Origin: Tundrisphaera sp051175315
GTDB lineage: Bacteria; Planctomycetota; Planctomycetia; Isosphaerales; Isosphaeraceae
Length of the DNA stretch: 64,000 nucleotides
Direction of reading: 5' to 3'
Assembly: GCF_051175315.1 (NCBI RefSeq)
Contig: NZ_CP195100.1
Span: forward strand, 2,542,001-2,606,000
Part shown: positions 18,559-28,166 of the stretch, piece by piece
Position numbering within the stretch: the first letter of the stretch is position 1
How the letters are laid out: each line of letters opens with the position of its first letter
Program-made: the position numbers and the translations under genes
The notes under the pieces: model-generated
The model's input: the letters and a program-made list of their open reading frames with translations, nothing else
Told to the model about the DNA's origin: nothing
Database searches by the model: none

Positions 18559-19899
18559 TCACGCATCGGCGGGCGGCCCGGAACCCGGGGCGACGGCCCG
18601 CGCCTCGTCCAGGCGGGCGAGGTCGGCGAGGTATTTGGCCCCTTCTTCCGGGTCGGCCATGTGGACGTAGGAGGCCCAGCCGATCAGCGTGGAGAGGGAT
18701 TCCCCCTCGGAAATGGGCTTGCCGCGGAGGCGGTTGTGGATCGCGGCGCGGAGGCGGCGGCGGAAGTCGCGGGGGACGCGCGGGGGGGCGGAGCCGTTGA
18801 CCACCAGGCCGGTGATCCTTTGCCGGCCGCCGGAGCGCGAGACGGCGGTCTTGTCCGGGTGGACGCGGAACCCCTCGGACCGGACGATCCGGCCGATCGA
18901 GCCGAGCAGCAGTCCCACGCGCGGCGGGCCGGCGTGGCCGTCGGGCAGGCTGAAGGTGAGGTCGTCGGCATAGCGGGTGTAGCGCCAGCCGAGCTTCGCC
19001 GCCAGGCCGGACAGGCGGCGGTCGAGCCGCAGGGCCAGGGTGTTGGTCAGCCCGGGGCTGGTGGGCGCCCCCTGGGGCAGGCAGCGCGGGCCGAGCGCGA
19101 CATACAGGGGTTTGCCCTCGTGCTCGACGATCTCGCGGGGGGACTCGGTGCAGAGCAGGGCCAGCAGGGTGGCGACCTCCTCGCGGTAGCCGGCCTTGCG
19201 GAACACCCCCTTGACCCGGGGGAAGGTCACCGTCGGGAAGAAGTCCTTGAGGTCCACCTTCACCACCAAATCCGACCCCGGGTGGGCGGCGGCGTTGGTC
19301 AGCGTGGAGCGGCCGGGCAGGAAGCCGTGCACCGAACCGTGAACCAGCAGCTTCTCCACGATGTTCCGCAAGACCCAGCGCTGGGCCTCCTTGAGCCGGG
19401 GCATCGGCGCCCAGATCGCCCGCTCGGTGCCGTCGCGCTTGGGGATCGTGAACCTTTGGTAGTGGACCGACGTGGCCACGTCGCGGTGGTAGGTGAGCCA
19501 TCGCAGTTCGGGGATGGTCAGGCCCAGGGCCTCGGCCAGTTGCCTGGGGGAGTCGAGCGGGGGCAGCTCGTTCTCGGCGGCGCGGGACTCGGCGTCGGGC
19601 AGGTCCCACTTGTCGGGGCCCCGGCCCTCGGCCCAGAAGACCCCCTCGCCGAGGTGGCCGATGTGGGTGGCGCGATGGGCATCCCACGCCTTGCGGGCCA
19701 GGGCCCGGCGCTCGGCGGCCTCGGCCTTGAGCGACTTCTTGTAGGCGTCCTTCTCGCGGTCGGACATCTTGTCGGTCGGCCGCCGCTCGACCACGAAGCC
19801 CCGCGCCGCGAGCTGGGCATCGACGTAGGGCCGGACCCCGCCGGCCTGCTCGATGGATCGCCAGAGGTCGATGAGATCCGATTGCCTCGCCCGCGCCAT
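18559..19899 (-). CDS. retron-type reverse transcriptase
   Basis: A 446-residue RNA-directed DNA polymerase. An N-terminal extension of about 120 residues precedes the RT fingers/palm. RT motifs appear in order: FTIPKRDGTERAIWAPMPRL, then VVKVDLKDFFPTV with the first catalytic Asp, LPQGAPTSPGLTN, and RYTRYADDLTFS with the catalytic YADD near residue 310. Two retron hallmarks are present: NAAAH (the NAxxH of region X, near residue 203) and ITGLVVNG (VTG-like region Y, near residue 362). Retron RTs prime on a specific guanosine of their own ncRNA and make branched msDNA. It is the last gene of a four-gene operon, 27 bp after the SWIM gene; the candidate ncRNA lies at the operon's other end (31510-31758). 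Confidence 0.93.
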   Translation of the reverse strand: MARARQSDLIDLWRSIEQAGGVRPYVDAQLAARGFVVERRPTDKMSDREKDAYKKSLKAEAAERRALARKAWDAHRATHIGHLGEGVFWAEGRGPDKWDLPDAESRAAENELPPLDSPRQLAEALGLTIPELRWLTYHRDVATSVHYQRFTIPKRDGTERAIWAPMPRLKEAQRWVLRNIVEKLLVHGSVHGFLPGRSTLTNAAAHPGSDLVVKVDLKDFFPTVTFPRVKGVFRKAGYREEVATLLALLCTESPREIVEHEGKPLYVALGPRCLPQGAPTSPGLTNTLALRLDRRLSGLAAKLGWRYTRYADDLTFSLPDGHAGPPRVGLLLGSIGRIVRSEGFRVHPDKTAVSRSGGRQRITGLVVNGSAPPRVPRDFRRRLRAAIHNRLRGKPISEGESLSTLIGWASYVHMADPEEGAKYLADLARLDEARAVAPGSGPPADA

Positions 19900-19926
19900 G
19901 GTCGCCGCCCCCGCCGAAATCGTCGA

Positions 19927-21807
19927 TCAGCCCGCCGTCGCGTCCAGGAACCCGCGCGATTCGAGGTCGGCCACCCGCGACCGGAACGCCGCCCCGGCCG
20001 CCTCCTCGCTGTCGAAGGCCAGCGCCTGGAGCCGGGGCGGCTGGCCGTCCAGGCCCCACCGGACCTTGAGCCGCCGCCGCTCCAAGGAGACCAGGTAGAC
20101 CTCCTCTCCCTTCGGCCCCCGGCGGGAGAAGCTCCGGGTCTCGACCGAGGCCGGCCGCCCGGAGTCGTCCCCCTTCATCCGGCGGGCGACCTGGGCCGCA
20201 TACGCCAGCCGCAGGGCGATCAGGTGGACGCAGGGGCCGGCCTTGATCCCCTGCTTGCGGAACGCCGCGCAGGTGCATTCCGCCTTCGCCGCCATCCCCT
20301 CGTCGGACAGGAGCAGTTGCGGGCGATACTCCCGCTTGTCCTCGGCCACGGTCACCTGCCCGGTCAGCTCCAGCCCGGCGCCGGGGATCCGGTTCTCCGC
20401 GACGATCTGGACCGCACCCCGCCGGGCCAGGAGGTCGAAGGCGGTCCTTTCGCGGCGGTCGCGGAATTCGAGCCGGGCCGGGTCGATCGGCGTGTCGGTC
20501 AGGGGGCGAAAGCGGTAGACGTCGCCGGCCAGGTCGTACATCAACCGCCCCTGCTGGCAGCCCAGTTGGAGCGCCTCGGTCAAGGCCGGCCAGGCCAGGC
20601 CAGTCGCCTTGGCGAGTTCCCCGGCGCCCGCCGACCAGCGCTCGCGGAGGAGGGCGAGCACCGCGTCGAGCGGCTTCGTCGTCGCCTCGGCCTTGCGGGG
20701 CAGGAGCAGGTCGAAGTTCAGCGCCTGCGACCAGTTCGCGGCCGTGAACCCGGTCAGCCCCAGGGTCAGCGACATCCCCGGGGCCCGCAGGACCCAGAAG
20801 CTCGGCAGGCCGCTGCCCAGGACGTGGACCTCGGCCTCGTCGGCGAACGGGAGGAACCGGGCCAGCAGCGCCAGCCGCCTCCGCCCCCAGAGCCGGACCA
20901 CCCGCGCCGCCTTGCCGCGATACGGGCCGGCCGTCGTGGGGATCACCTCGTTCCAGGGCTCCAGCACCAACCGGGGGGCCTCGCCCGGCACCAGCTCGAT
21001 CCGCAGCCCGCGCCGCTGGCCCTTGCGGTCGGCGTGCATCCGGAGGTGGCGGAGGGCGTTGTAGACGTCGATCGGGGCCAGGGCGAACCGCTCGCGGGGC
21101 AGGGCCGCCGACGACTGGACCTGGAGGAAGCCCCGGAGCCACGAATCCGGCACGCGGACCTGCTTTTCCAGCACCTCGCCGGCCGCCGTGGTGGCGAACC
21201 GCACCCCCTCCGAGCCGATCGCCAACCGGGTCTCGCGATAGCCCCGCATCTGCTGGAGGCCCCGGAACAGGGCCGGGCTGAAGTCGATGTGGGTGGTGCC
21301 GTACTCGGTCGGCCCGGCGTTTTCGAAGGCGTCCCGGTCCACGCCGAGCTTGGCATACGCCCCCTCGTCCTTGCTGAACACCTCGAACAGCACCTGGTCC
21401 GGATGGACCGTGATCACCGGGTCCAGGACCACGAAGGCGAGCGGGTCGTTGCGGAGCAGCCACGAGAAATACTCGCGCTGGGCCTGCCAGGCGTTGAGGT
21501 TGGACGACTCCCGACGCATCCGCTGATAGGCGAGGTACGCGGTCCGGTCCCTGGGCCGGTAGCGGAAGTCGCCCGAGACCACCGCGTGGATCGCCGCCAT
21601 CGCCTCGCGGAACCGCAACGGGTCCTTGATCGCCGCGTCGAACCGCACCGGCGGCCGGCCGAGGTCGGTGGCCAGGGCCAGCCGGCTCGACCCCTCGGCC
21701 GTCTCCAGGCTGCTGACGCCAGCGTAGGACAGGCGGATCTCGGTCGCCTCGGGCGGGGACTGATCCGGGGCGGAATCGTCGCCCGGGGGGATCGGTTCGG
21801 TGCTCAT
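19927..21807 (-). CDS. winged-helix plus SWIM zinc-finger protein (WHSWIM-like)
   Basis: A 626-residue protein. The N-terminal 370 residues are unassigned. Residues about 385-450 look like a winged helix (LDAVLALLRERWSAGAGELA, then QQGRLMYDLAGDVYRF). The SWIM zinc motif CxCx(n)CxH is at about residues 509-527 (ECTCAAFRKQGIKAGPCVHL). SWIM domains bind nucleic acid or protein. As I recall, retron surveys list an RT + WHSWIM + ARM/HEAT combination as type XIII. Start and upstream stop overlap as ATGA (21804-21807), so translation is coupled to the giant propeller/HEAT gene. The in-frame ATG at 21870 lies inside that gene and is less likely. Confidence 0.88.
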   Translation of the reverse strand: MSTEPIPPGDDSAPDQSPPEATEIRLSYAGVSSLETAEGSSRLALATDLGRPPVRFDAAIKDPLRFREAMAAIHAVVSGDFRYRPRDRTAYLAYQRMRRESSNLNAWQAQREYFSWLLRNDPLAFVVLDPVITVHPDQVLFEVFSKDEGAYAKLGVDRDAFENAGPTEYGTTHIDFSPALFRGLQQMRGYRETRLAIGSEGVRFATTAAGEVLEKQVRVPDSWLRGFLQVQSSAALPRERFALAPIDVYNALRHLRMHADRKGQRRGLRIELVPGEAPRLVLEPWNEVIPTTAGPYRGKAARVVRLWGRRRLALLARFLPFADEAEVHVLGSGLPSFWVLRAPGMSLTLGLTGFTAANWSQALNFDLLLPRKAEATTKPLDAVLALLRERWSAGAGELAKATGLAWPALTEALQLGCQQGRLMYDLAGDVYRFRPLTDTPIDPARLEFRDRRERTAFDLLARRGAVQIVAENRIPGAGLELTGQVTVAEDKREYRPQLLLSDEGMAAKAECTCAAFRKQGIKAGPCVHLIALRLAYAAQVARRMKGDDSGRPASVETRSFSRRGPKGEEVYLVSLERRRLKVRWGLDGQPPRLQALAFDSEEAAGAAFRSRVADLESRGFLDATAG

Positions 21808-24800
21808 GGGGTCGCCTCCGCCCTGGTCTTGTCGGCCTTGGCCCGGGCCCTTTTCGACCGCGACAGGCACCGCCAGGCGGCCTTGCGCAGGTCTTCATCC
21901 TCGGCCTCGTTCGTGCCGACCCGGCGGATGACCTCCTCGGCCGGCTCGCGGGCGATGGCGGCCAGCCCTTCCAGGGCCCCCAGCCGGGTGGCGTCGGGCA
22001 GGTCCCGATCCTCGGCCACGGCGGCCAGGGCCTCGACCTCGCCCCGGTCGATCAGCCCCGGCAGGACGATCCCCTGGTAATGGACCTGCCGCGACGCCGC
22101 CCGGATTGCCGTGGCCATCTCGCCCGCCCCGTCCAGGGCGAGCCGGCGGAAGCCGACCGCGTCGGCCATCAGCCGTTCGGCCAGCCCTTCCGTCCGGGCC
22201 GGCGCCAGCCGGGCGACCGCCTGGGCGGCGATGGCCCGGACCTCCGGGTCGCCCGCCAGGGCCGCCGCCTCCAGGGCGGAGAGGGCCTCCGGGCTCGCCG
22301 GGCCGGCGGCCAGCGCCAGCGCGGCCTCGCGGCGGATCGGCCGATAGGCCGGGTCGTCGGGCCGGGCCATCAGCATCTCGGCCAATTCGCCGGCCGCCCC
22401 GCCGAGCCGGCCGGCCGCCCAGGCCAGGTCGCGGACGCCCTCGGTAATCGGGTCGAACGTGTCCGAATCGTCGGGGTCGAAGCCCGGCCGCTTCGCCTCC
22501 CAGGCCCGCCGCCAGCGGCCCAGGGCCTCGGCCACGGCCGCCCCGGCCCCGCTTGCCCCGCCGCCGGCGCGGCCCAGGATGCGGGCGGCCAGCCCCGCGA
22601 CCGACGGGTCGGGGCTGTCGAGGGCGGCACGGGCCTCGGCGATGGGAGGTTCCTCGCGGTCGAGGAGGGCGGATCGGAGCGCCTCCCGGGCCTCGTCGTC
22701 GGAGCATGCGGGCAGGAGGGCGAAGATCCGGCCCGGCTCGCCCCGCTCGCGGACCCGTCCGAGGATCTCCGCGAATCCGTCCAGCGAGGAGGCTTCCTCG
22801 TTCCGGAGCACGGCGTAGTCGGGCTCCAACGATTCCGGGCCGAACGACCGCCGGGCTGCCTCCAGGGCCACGTCCCGGAGTTCGCCGTCCGACCAGTCGT
22901 CGAGGGTGGCGAGCAGGCGGAGCAGGAGGTCGCGGCCGGCCGGGTCGGGGTCGTACCCCAGCAGGTCGATGGCGAACTCGCGGATCTCGCTGCCCGGGTC
23001 GGCCGCCCGCTCGCGGATCGCCCGCCAGGCGGCCGGGGTGCCGAGCCAGCGGAGGCCGTGGACCGCCGCGAACGCCAGGCCGGATTCCCCCCGGGACTGC
23101 CGTTCCAGGAGCCGGAAAATCTCGTCGGCCCGGGGCGATTGGCCCAGGTGGCCGATCGCCTCGGCCGCCGCTTCCTGGAGGGCGTGCCCCTCCTCGCCGG
23201 CCAGCTTCAGCAGGATCTCGAACGCCCGCTCGTCGGCCAGTTCTCCCAGGGCCCGGACCGCCCGCCGCCTCTGGCCCAGGTCGTCCACGAAGTCGAGGCT
23301 CGCCAGCAGGACGTTCAGCCCGTCGGGCCGCCCGGCGCGGGCCAGCCCCTCGGCCGCCGCGAACTGGGTGAGCGGGTCGGGGTGGCCCAGGGCCTTCCGC
23401 AGCGGCTCGGCGTCGCCATCCCGCTTGCGGAGCCGCCAGCCCAGCGCCTCCACGGCCGCCCGTCGCACCGTTTCGTCGCCGTGGCCGATCAGCCGGCCCA
23501 GCGGGGCATCGACCGCCTTGCCACGCGCCCACCGGGCCCCCGGGATCAGCCGGGCCAGGAGCTTCGCATCCCCCGGGGCGGAGAGCCGGTCGAGCATCCG
23601 GGCCAGGAGGTCGTCGTGTCGGGGGTGCTGCTCCGCCTCCCACTTCGGGTCGGCCCGCTCGTCCTCGGGATCGTCGATCGATTGATCGTAGCCGGCGACG
23701 GCGAGCAGGGCGTCGAAGGCGACCTCACGCCGCTTCGGGTCCTTCTCGATCAGGGCGAACAGGCGGTCGGCGACCTCGGGGCGGCGGGCCCGCCCCACGG
23801 CGCGGATCAGTTCCGCGGCCGGGGCCGTGCCGGCGGGGTCGTCGGCCACGCGGTCGAGCAGGGCGTCGGGGGTCCGGGGATCGCCGAGCGATTCCAGGGC
23901 CATGATGATCCCCGTCAGGATGTTCGATCGGCGGAGCTGCGAAGGGGCCTGGTCGGCTTCCCGCAGGAGAGCGACCAGGACCTCGAACGCGGCCGGGTCC
24001 TTGTGGGAGGCCAGCTTGAAGGCGGCGTCCTCGCGGACGGCAGAATACCGCGACCGGAGGGCCTGGCGGAGCGCATCGCGCGAGGCCGGGTCCTTGTCGT
24101 ACTCGGCGGACAGCCACAGGACCGCCTGGCGGCGGACGGCCGGGTTGGCCGCCCCCAGGGCCTTGGCCCCGACGGCGACCGGGCCGAGCCGGGCGATCAG
24201 GAGCTTGGCCGCCTCGGAGGCGAGGTCGTCGGTGCGGGCGAGCATCGCCTGCTCCAGCACCGCCCGGCCCGCCTCCTCGGAGGCCCCCCCGGTCAGAAGC
24301 TCCAGCCCCCGGACGCCGAGGTCCACGTGCCCCGAGGCCAGCGCCTCGCCGGCCAACCCCGATGCCGGCATCCCCAGGGCCAACGCCTGGTCGAACGCCT
24401 GCGACCGCACCGGCTGGGCCGGGTCGCCCAGCGCCTGGACGAACACGGGCAGGGCCGCGCGGGCGTGGCGGGCGTCGAGCCGGGCCAGTTCCAGGAGCCG
24501 GGCCAGGGCCGTCTGCCGGACGGCGTCCGGCCTCGACCCCTTGCCCTCGCCCTTCTGCTCGCGGGCCAGGCCGACGTAGGCCCCGAACGCCAGGTCCTGG
24601 AGCCGATCCGGGTCCGCCTTCGATTGGGGCGGGCGGCGCTTCGCGGCCCGGCGGGCCAGGTCGGCGATCTCGGCGGCGAACCTGGCTTCGAACGCCTTCC
24701 AGGCCAGCAGGAAGGCGTCCGGTTCCTCGGCATCCAGGAGGGGCAGCAGCCGGGCGGCGCGGGACCGGGGCTGGGGGCTACCGTGGACCAGGATCTCGGC

Positions 24801-27800
24801 CAGGGCGTCGACGGTCCGCCCGGGGATCTTGCCGGCCGGCTTTTCGCCCCGGTCGTTGAGCCGCTCGGCCACGAACGCCGCGAACGCGGCCGGGTCGGCC
24901 AGGGCCTCGATGGCGCGGGCGGCCAGCAGGCGGAGCCGGGGCTCGCGGGCCGCCAGCGCGGCCAGGCAGCGGGCCGGCGTCTCGCGCGGGTCCTTCCACT
25001 CCCGCATCAGGAGCAGGAGCAGGGCCCGCGACCGGATCGATTCGTCGGCGTGGTCCAGCAGGACCGCCAGCCGCCCTTCGCCGGGGTCGCCCAGGGCCAG
25101 GGCCGCGATGAGCTGATCGCCGGCGGTGATGACCTTGCCCGCCGCATCCGAGAAGACCAAAGAGGCCACTGAGGCGTCGCCGATGCAGGCCAGGCCGAGG
25201 GCGACGGCGTACTTCACCTCCGGGTCGGAGTGCGAGAGCGCCTGTCGGAGGGCATCGGCCGACTCGGGCCCGGCGATCCGAGCCAATGCCCGGGCCGCGT
25301 GCTTGCGGATCGGGGCGTGGGGGCTGTCCAGCAGGGGGATCAGGTGTGAGAGCGCCGCCGGATCGCCCAACTCTCCCAGGCCGTCCAGGGCCGACTCGAC
25401 CAGGGCCAGCCAGACGGCCCGGCGCTCGCGCTCGTCGGGCTCGGAGGCCGTGGCCAGGGCGAGCAGGGGGGGGAAGGCCCGGGGGTCGCCGTGGCGGGCC
25501 AGGGCCTTCGCGGCGCGGAGCCGGACGTCGGGGTGAGCGTTGTCCAGGGCCTTCGCCAGCGCGGGCACGGCGTCGGCGTCGACCAGGGCGTCAAGGCAGG
25601 CCTTGCGGACCGTCGCTTCTTCATCGTCGAGGGCCCGGGCCAGAAGGGTTTGGGCGGGGGCCGTCCCCTTCTTCACCAGCCCTTCGATGGCCCTGAGCCG
25701 GAGGTCGGAGTACCGCGACCCGAGCGCCGCCTCGAGGAATTCGAGCCCGCGGGTCTTCCTGGTCGCGAAGGCGAAAGAGTCGCCCCGGAGCGTGGGGTCG
25801 GGGTCGTTGAAGAATTCCAGGAGCAGGTCCAGGCCCCACGACTCGCCGGACTGGGCCATCGCCTCGGTCAGCACCTCGCGGCGGACGTCGGCGTGGAGGC
25901 TCCGCGAGGCGAACCGGAGCGGCCCCGCGCCGGCCCCGCCGACCTTCAGCGCCAGGGCCGCCTTGAACGCCTCGGACCGGACGGCCGGGGCGGCGTCGTT
26001 GAGGGCCCGGGCCAAAAGCTGTCGGGCCGGCTCGGCGAGCGTCCCGGCGCGGGCCTGGGCGACCAGCACCTGGAGCCCCCGGCGGCGGACGTCCTCGTGC
26101 GACGCGTCCAGGCCCGATGCGGCGGCCAGGAGCGGGTCCCCCTGGTGGATCCGGGCCAGGGCGGTGAAGGCGGCGTCGCGGACCTCGGCCTCCTTGTCGT
26201 GGAGCAGGGACCGGAGCCGCTCGATCGCCCGGGGGTCGTCCAGGGTGCCCAGCGCCCGGCAGACCTCGGCTCGGGCCGTTTTCTCGTCCTCGCGGCTCAA
26301 CTGGAGCAGGAGGCCGAAGGCCCGGGGGTCGCCCAGGACCGCCAGGCCCCACGCCCCCCGCAGGGACGTGTCCAGCGGCCGGCCGGCCGCGGCCTGGAGC
26401 AGCGGCTCGCGGTCGGCGTCATCCAGGCCGGAGGCGTCCGGAGCTGTCGGCTGGGCTTTACCTTTGCGGGACGGTTTCTCCTTCTCCTTGACCGCTTCCT
26501 TGGCCGGGGCGCCATCCAGCTCGGCGAGCTGCCGGTCCAGCTCGGGGTCGCGGGCGCGGAGGGCCGCCAGCAGGCGTTCTCGGGTGTGGAGGGCCAGCAG
26601 GAAGGCGATCCGGCGGACCTCGGGGTCGGCGTCGTTGGCCGATCGCCGGAGGGCCGACTGGGCGGCCGGGTCGGCCACCATCCCACGGCGGAACAGGCGG
26701 ATCAGTGCGGCCCGGCGGAGGTCGGCGTGCTTCGACCCCAGGGCGATCAGGCTCGCTTCGGGGGAGGTCGGGTCGTGGGCCGCCTCCAGCGCGAGCAGGG
26801 CCGCCTGGCGGACCTCGGCCGTCGGGTGGTCGATCGCGGCGACAAGGCGGGACAGGGCCCGGTCGTCCTGGGCCGCCAGCCCTCCCAGGGCCGAGATGGC
26901 CAGCGTGCCGATGTCGGCCTTGTTCGCCTTCAGGGCCAGGTCGATCGGCCCGAGGTCGTCGGCGGGCCGGTGGCGGCGGAGGCCGTGGAACGAGGCGACC
27001 CGGACCGCCTCGTCGGCGTGGCCGAGCAGGGCTTCGAGCTGCTTCGCGGCCTTCGGATGGGCCGAGGCCCCGAGCATCTCGGCGGCCATGAGGCGGAGGG
27101 CGTGGTCGGCGTCGGTCGCGGCCTGCGCGGCGATCAGGTCGACCGAGCGGGCATCGCCGAACCCGGCGAGGTCGCGGAGCGCCGCCTCGCGGCGGGGTGC
27201 GTCGGCGTCCGCCAGCTCCTGCCGGGCGGCCGCGTAGGCATCGGCCATCCGGTGCGACAGGTCGCCGATCTTGCCGGACGGGTCGACCGGGAAGGCCCGG
27301 AGCGTGTTGTCGCCGCAGGCGGCGACCAGCCGGGGCTTGCCGTGCACCGTCGCCACGGCCAGGGCGATGACCGGGCCGACGCCGTCGCGGGTCGTGTTCG
27401 GCTTGATCGCCCCGGCGCGGGGCCACGACTTGATCGTGCCGTCCCGGCCGCCGGTGTAGAGCCGCTCCCCGGGCCCCCAGATCATCGACGCGACGATGTC
27501 CGCGTGGTTGTTGCCGCGCCCCTTGTCCTCCGGCTCCAGCCGCCCCCGGGCGTGGGTCGAGAGCAGCTTGAGGTCGGCCCCGGCCGAGAAGAACCGGAGG
27601 TCGTCGGGCTCGAACAGGAGCGCCGTGACGGCCCCGTCGTGGAGCCGGCCCGAGCCCCCGGCGGCGAACTCGACCTTCCCGTCGGACTCGAAGACCGCCA
27701 CGGTCCCGCCGGACGTGCCGGCCGCCAGCCACCGGCCGGTCGGGTCGGCGGCCAGGCAGGAGGCCGTCTCGGGCAGGTCGAGCGTCTGGAGGGGCTTGCC

Positions 27801-28166
27801 CTTCTTCCCATCGAGGATGACGACCCGGGCGCCGACCGCGACGGCCAGCCGGCCCTCGACGAGCGGGGCGATCGCCACCGCCGGGGCGTCGAGGGCCGGG
27901 CCGATCGGCTTCGGCGGGCCGCCATCGGCGGGGGCCGTGGCGATCTGCCCCCGGCCATCGCCCAGCCAGAACGAGTCGCCCCCGGCGGCGATCGCCGTGC
28001 CGCCGCCGGGCAGGGGGGCGGCGGCCAGGGCCAGGGTGTCGAGGTCGAGCCGATAGAAGCCGCCGGGGTGGCCTTCGGGGTGGGTCGTGACGAAGGCCAC
28101 GATGCCCCCGGAGGCGGCGATGCCCCGGATCTCGCCGCGATATGGCAGGGATTTCTCGACGATCAT
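21804..28166 (-). CDS. giant beta-propeller (WD40-like) and HEAT/ARM-repeat protein
   Basis: A 2120-residue protein. Residues 1 to about 310 form a WD40-like propeller with recurring blades (ASCLAADPTGRWLAAGTSGG, LLFEPDDLRFFSAGADLKLL, MIWGPGERLYTGGRDGTIKS). From about 330 to the end, near-continuous HEAT repeats follow (for example LGDPRAFGLLLQLSREDEKT, LDDPRAIERLRSLLHDKEAE), broken by a Lys/Glu-rich linker at about 552-585. A basic tail closes it. There is no enzymatic motif; it looks like a scaffold or sensor. The reading frame is open upstream to 29636, but the ATG at 28166 overlaps the previous stop as ATGA and starts at the first blade. It forms an operon with the BRCT/HEAT, SWIM and RT genes. 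Confidence 0.9.
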   Translation of the reverse strand: MIVEKSLPYRGEIRGIAASGGIVAFVTTHPEGHPGGFYRLDLDTLALAAAPLPGGGTAIAAGGDSFWLGDGRGQIATAPADGGPPKPIGPALDAPAVAIAPLVEGRLAVAVGARVVILDGKKGKPLQTLDLPETASCLAADPTGRWLAAGTSGGTVAVFESDGKVEFAAGGSGRLHDGAVTALLFEPDDLRFFSAGADLKLLSTHARGRLEPEDKGRGNNHADIVASMIWGPGERLYTGGRDGTIKSWPRAGAIKPNTTRDGVGPVIALAVATVHGKPRLVAACGDNTLRAFPVDPSGKIGDLSHRMADAYAAARQELADADAPRREAALRDLAGFGDARSVDLIAAQAATDADHALRLMAAEMLGASAHPKAAKQLEALLGHADEAVRVASFHGLRRHRPADDLGPIDLALKANKADIGTLAISALGGLAAQDDRALSRLVAAIDHPTAEVRQAALLALEAAHDPTSPEASLIALGSKHADLRRAALIRLFRRGMVADPAAQSALRRSANDADPEVRRIAFLLALHTRERLLAALRARDPELDRQLAELDGAPAKEAVKEKEKPSRKGKAQPTAPDASGLDDADREPLLQAAAGRPLDTSLRGAWGLAVLGDPRAFGLLLQLSREDEKTARAEVCRALGTLDDPRAIERLRSLLHDKEAEVRDAAFTALARIHQGDPLLAAASGLDASHEDVRRRGLQVLVAQARAGTLAEPARQLLARALNDAAPAVRSEAFKAALALKVGGAGAGPLRFASRSLHADVRREVLTEAMAQSGESWGLDLLLEFFNDPDPTLRGDSFAFATRKTRGLEFLEAALGSRYSDLRLRAIEGLVKKGTAPAQTLLARALDDEEATVRKACLDALVDADAVPALAKALDNAHPDVRLRAAKALARHGDPRAFPPLLALATASEPDERERRAVWLALVESALDGLGELGDPAALSHLIPLLDSPHAPIRKHAARALARIAGPESADALRQALSHSDPEVKYAVALGLACIGDASVASLVFSDAAGKVITAGDQLIAALALGDPGEGRLAVLLDHADESIRSRALLLLLMREWKDPRETPARCLAALAAREPRLRLLAARAIEALADPAAFAAFVAERLNDRGEKPAGKIPGRTVDALAEILVHGSPQPRSRAARLLPLLDAEEPDAFLLAWKAFEARFAAEIADLARRAAKRRPPQSKADPDRLQDLAFGAYVGLAREQKGEGKGSRPDAVRQTALARLLELARLDARHARAALPVFVQALGDPAQPVRSQAFDQALALGMPASGLAGEALASGHVDLGVRGLELLTGGASEEAGRAVLEQAMLARTDDLASEAAKLLIARLGPVAVGAKALGAANPAVRRQAVLWLSAEYDKDPASRDALRQALRSRYSAVREDAAFKLASHKDPAAFEVLVALLREADQAPSQLRRSNILTGIIMALESLGDPRTPDALLDRVADDPAGTAPAAELIRAVGRARRPEVADRLFALIEKDPKRREVAFDALLAVAGYDQSIDDPEDERADPKWEAEQHPRHDDLLARMLDRLSAPGDAKLLARLIPGARWARGKAVDAPLGRLIGHGDETVRRAAVEALGWRLRKRDGDAEPLRKALGHPDPLTQFAAAEGLARAGRPDGLNVLLASLDFVDDLGQRRRAVRALGELADERAFEILLKLAGEEGHALQEAAAEAIGHLGQSPRADEIFRLLERQSRGESGLAFAAVHGLRWLGTPAAWRAIRERAADPGSEIREFAIDLLGYDPDPAGRDLLLRLLATLDDWSDGELRDVALEAARRSFGPESLEPDYAVLRNEEASSLDGFAEILGRVRERGEPGRIFALLPACSDDEAREALRSALLDREEPPIAEARAALDSPDPSVAGLAARILGRAGGGASGAGAAVAEALGRWRRAWEAKRPGFDPDDSDTFDPITEGVRDLAWAAGRLGGAAGELAEMLMARPDDPAYRPIRREAALALAAGPASPEALSALEAAALAGDPEVRAIAAQAVARLAPARTEGLAERLMADAVGFRRLALDGAGEMATAIRAASRQVHYQGIVLPGLIDRGEVEALAAVAEDRDLPDATRLGALEGLAAIAREPAEEVIRRVGTNEAEDEDLRKAAWRCLSRSKRARAKADKTRAEATP

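Noticed and set aside
18547..22080. 1177-residue plus-strand ORF opposite the RT and SWIM genes
   Set aside because: Arg/Gly/Pro-rich composition with no family; it mirrors the real minus-strand genes and arises from high GC at codon position three.
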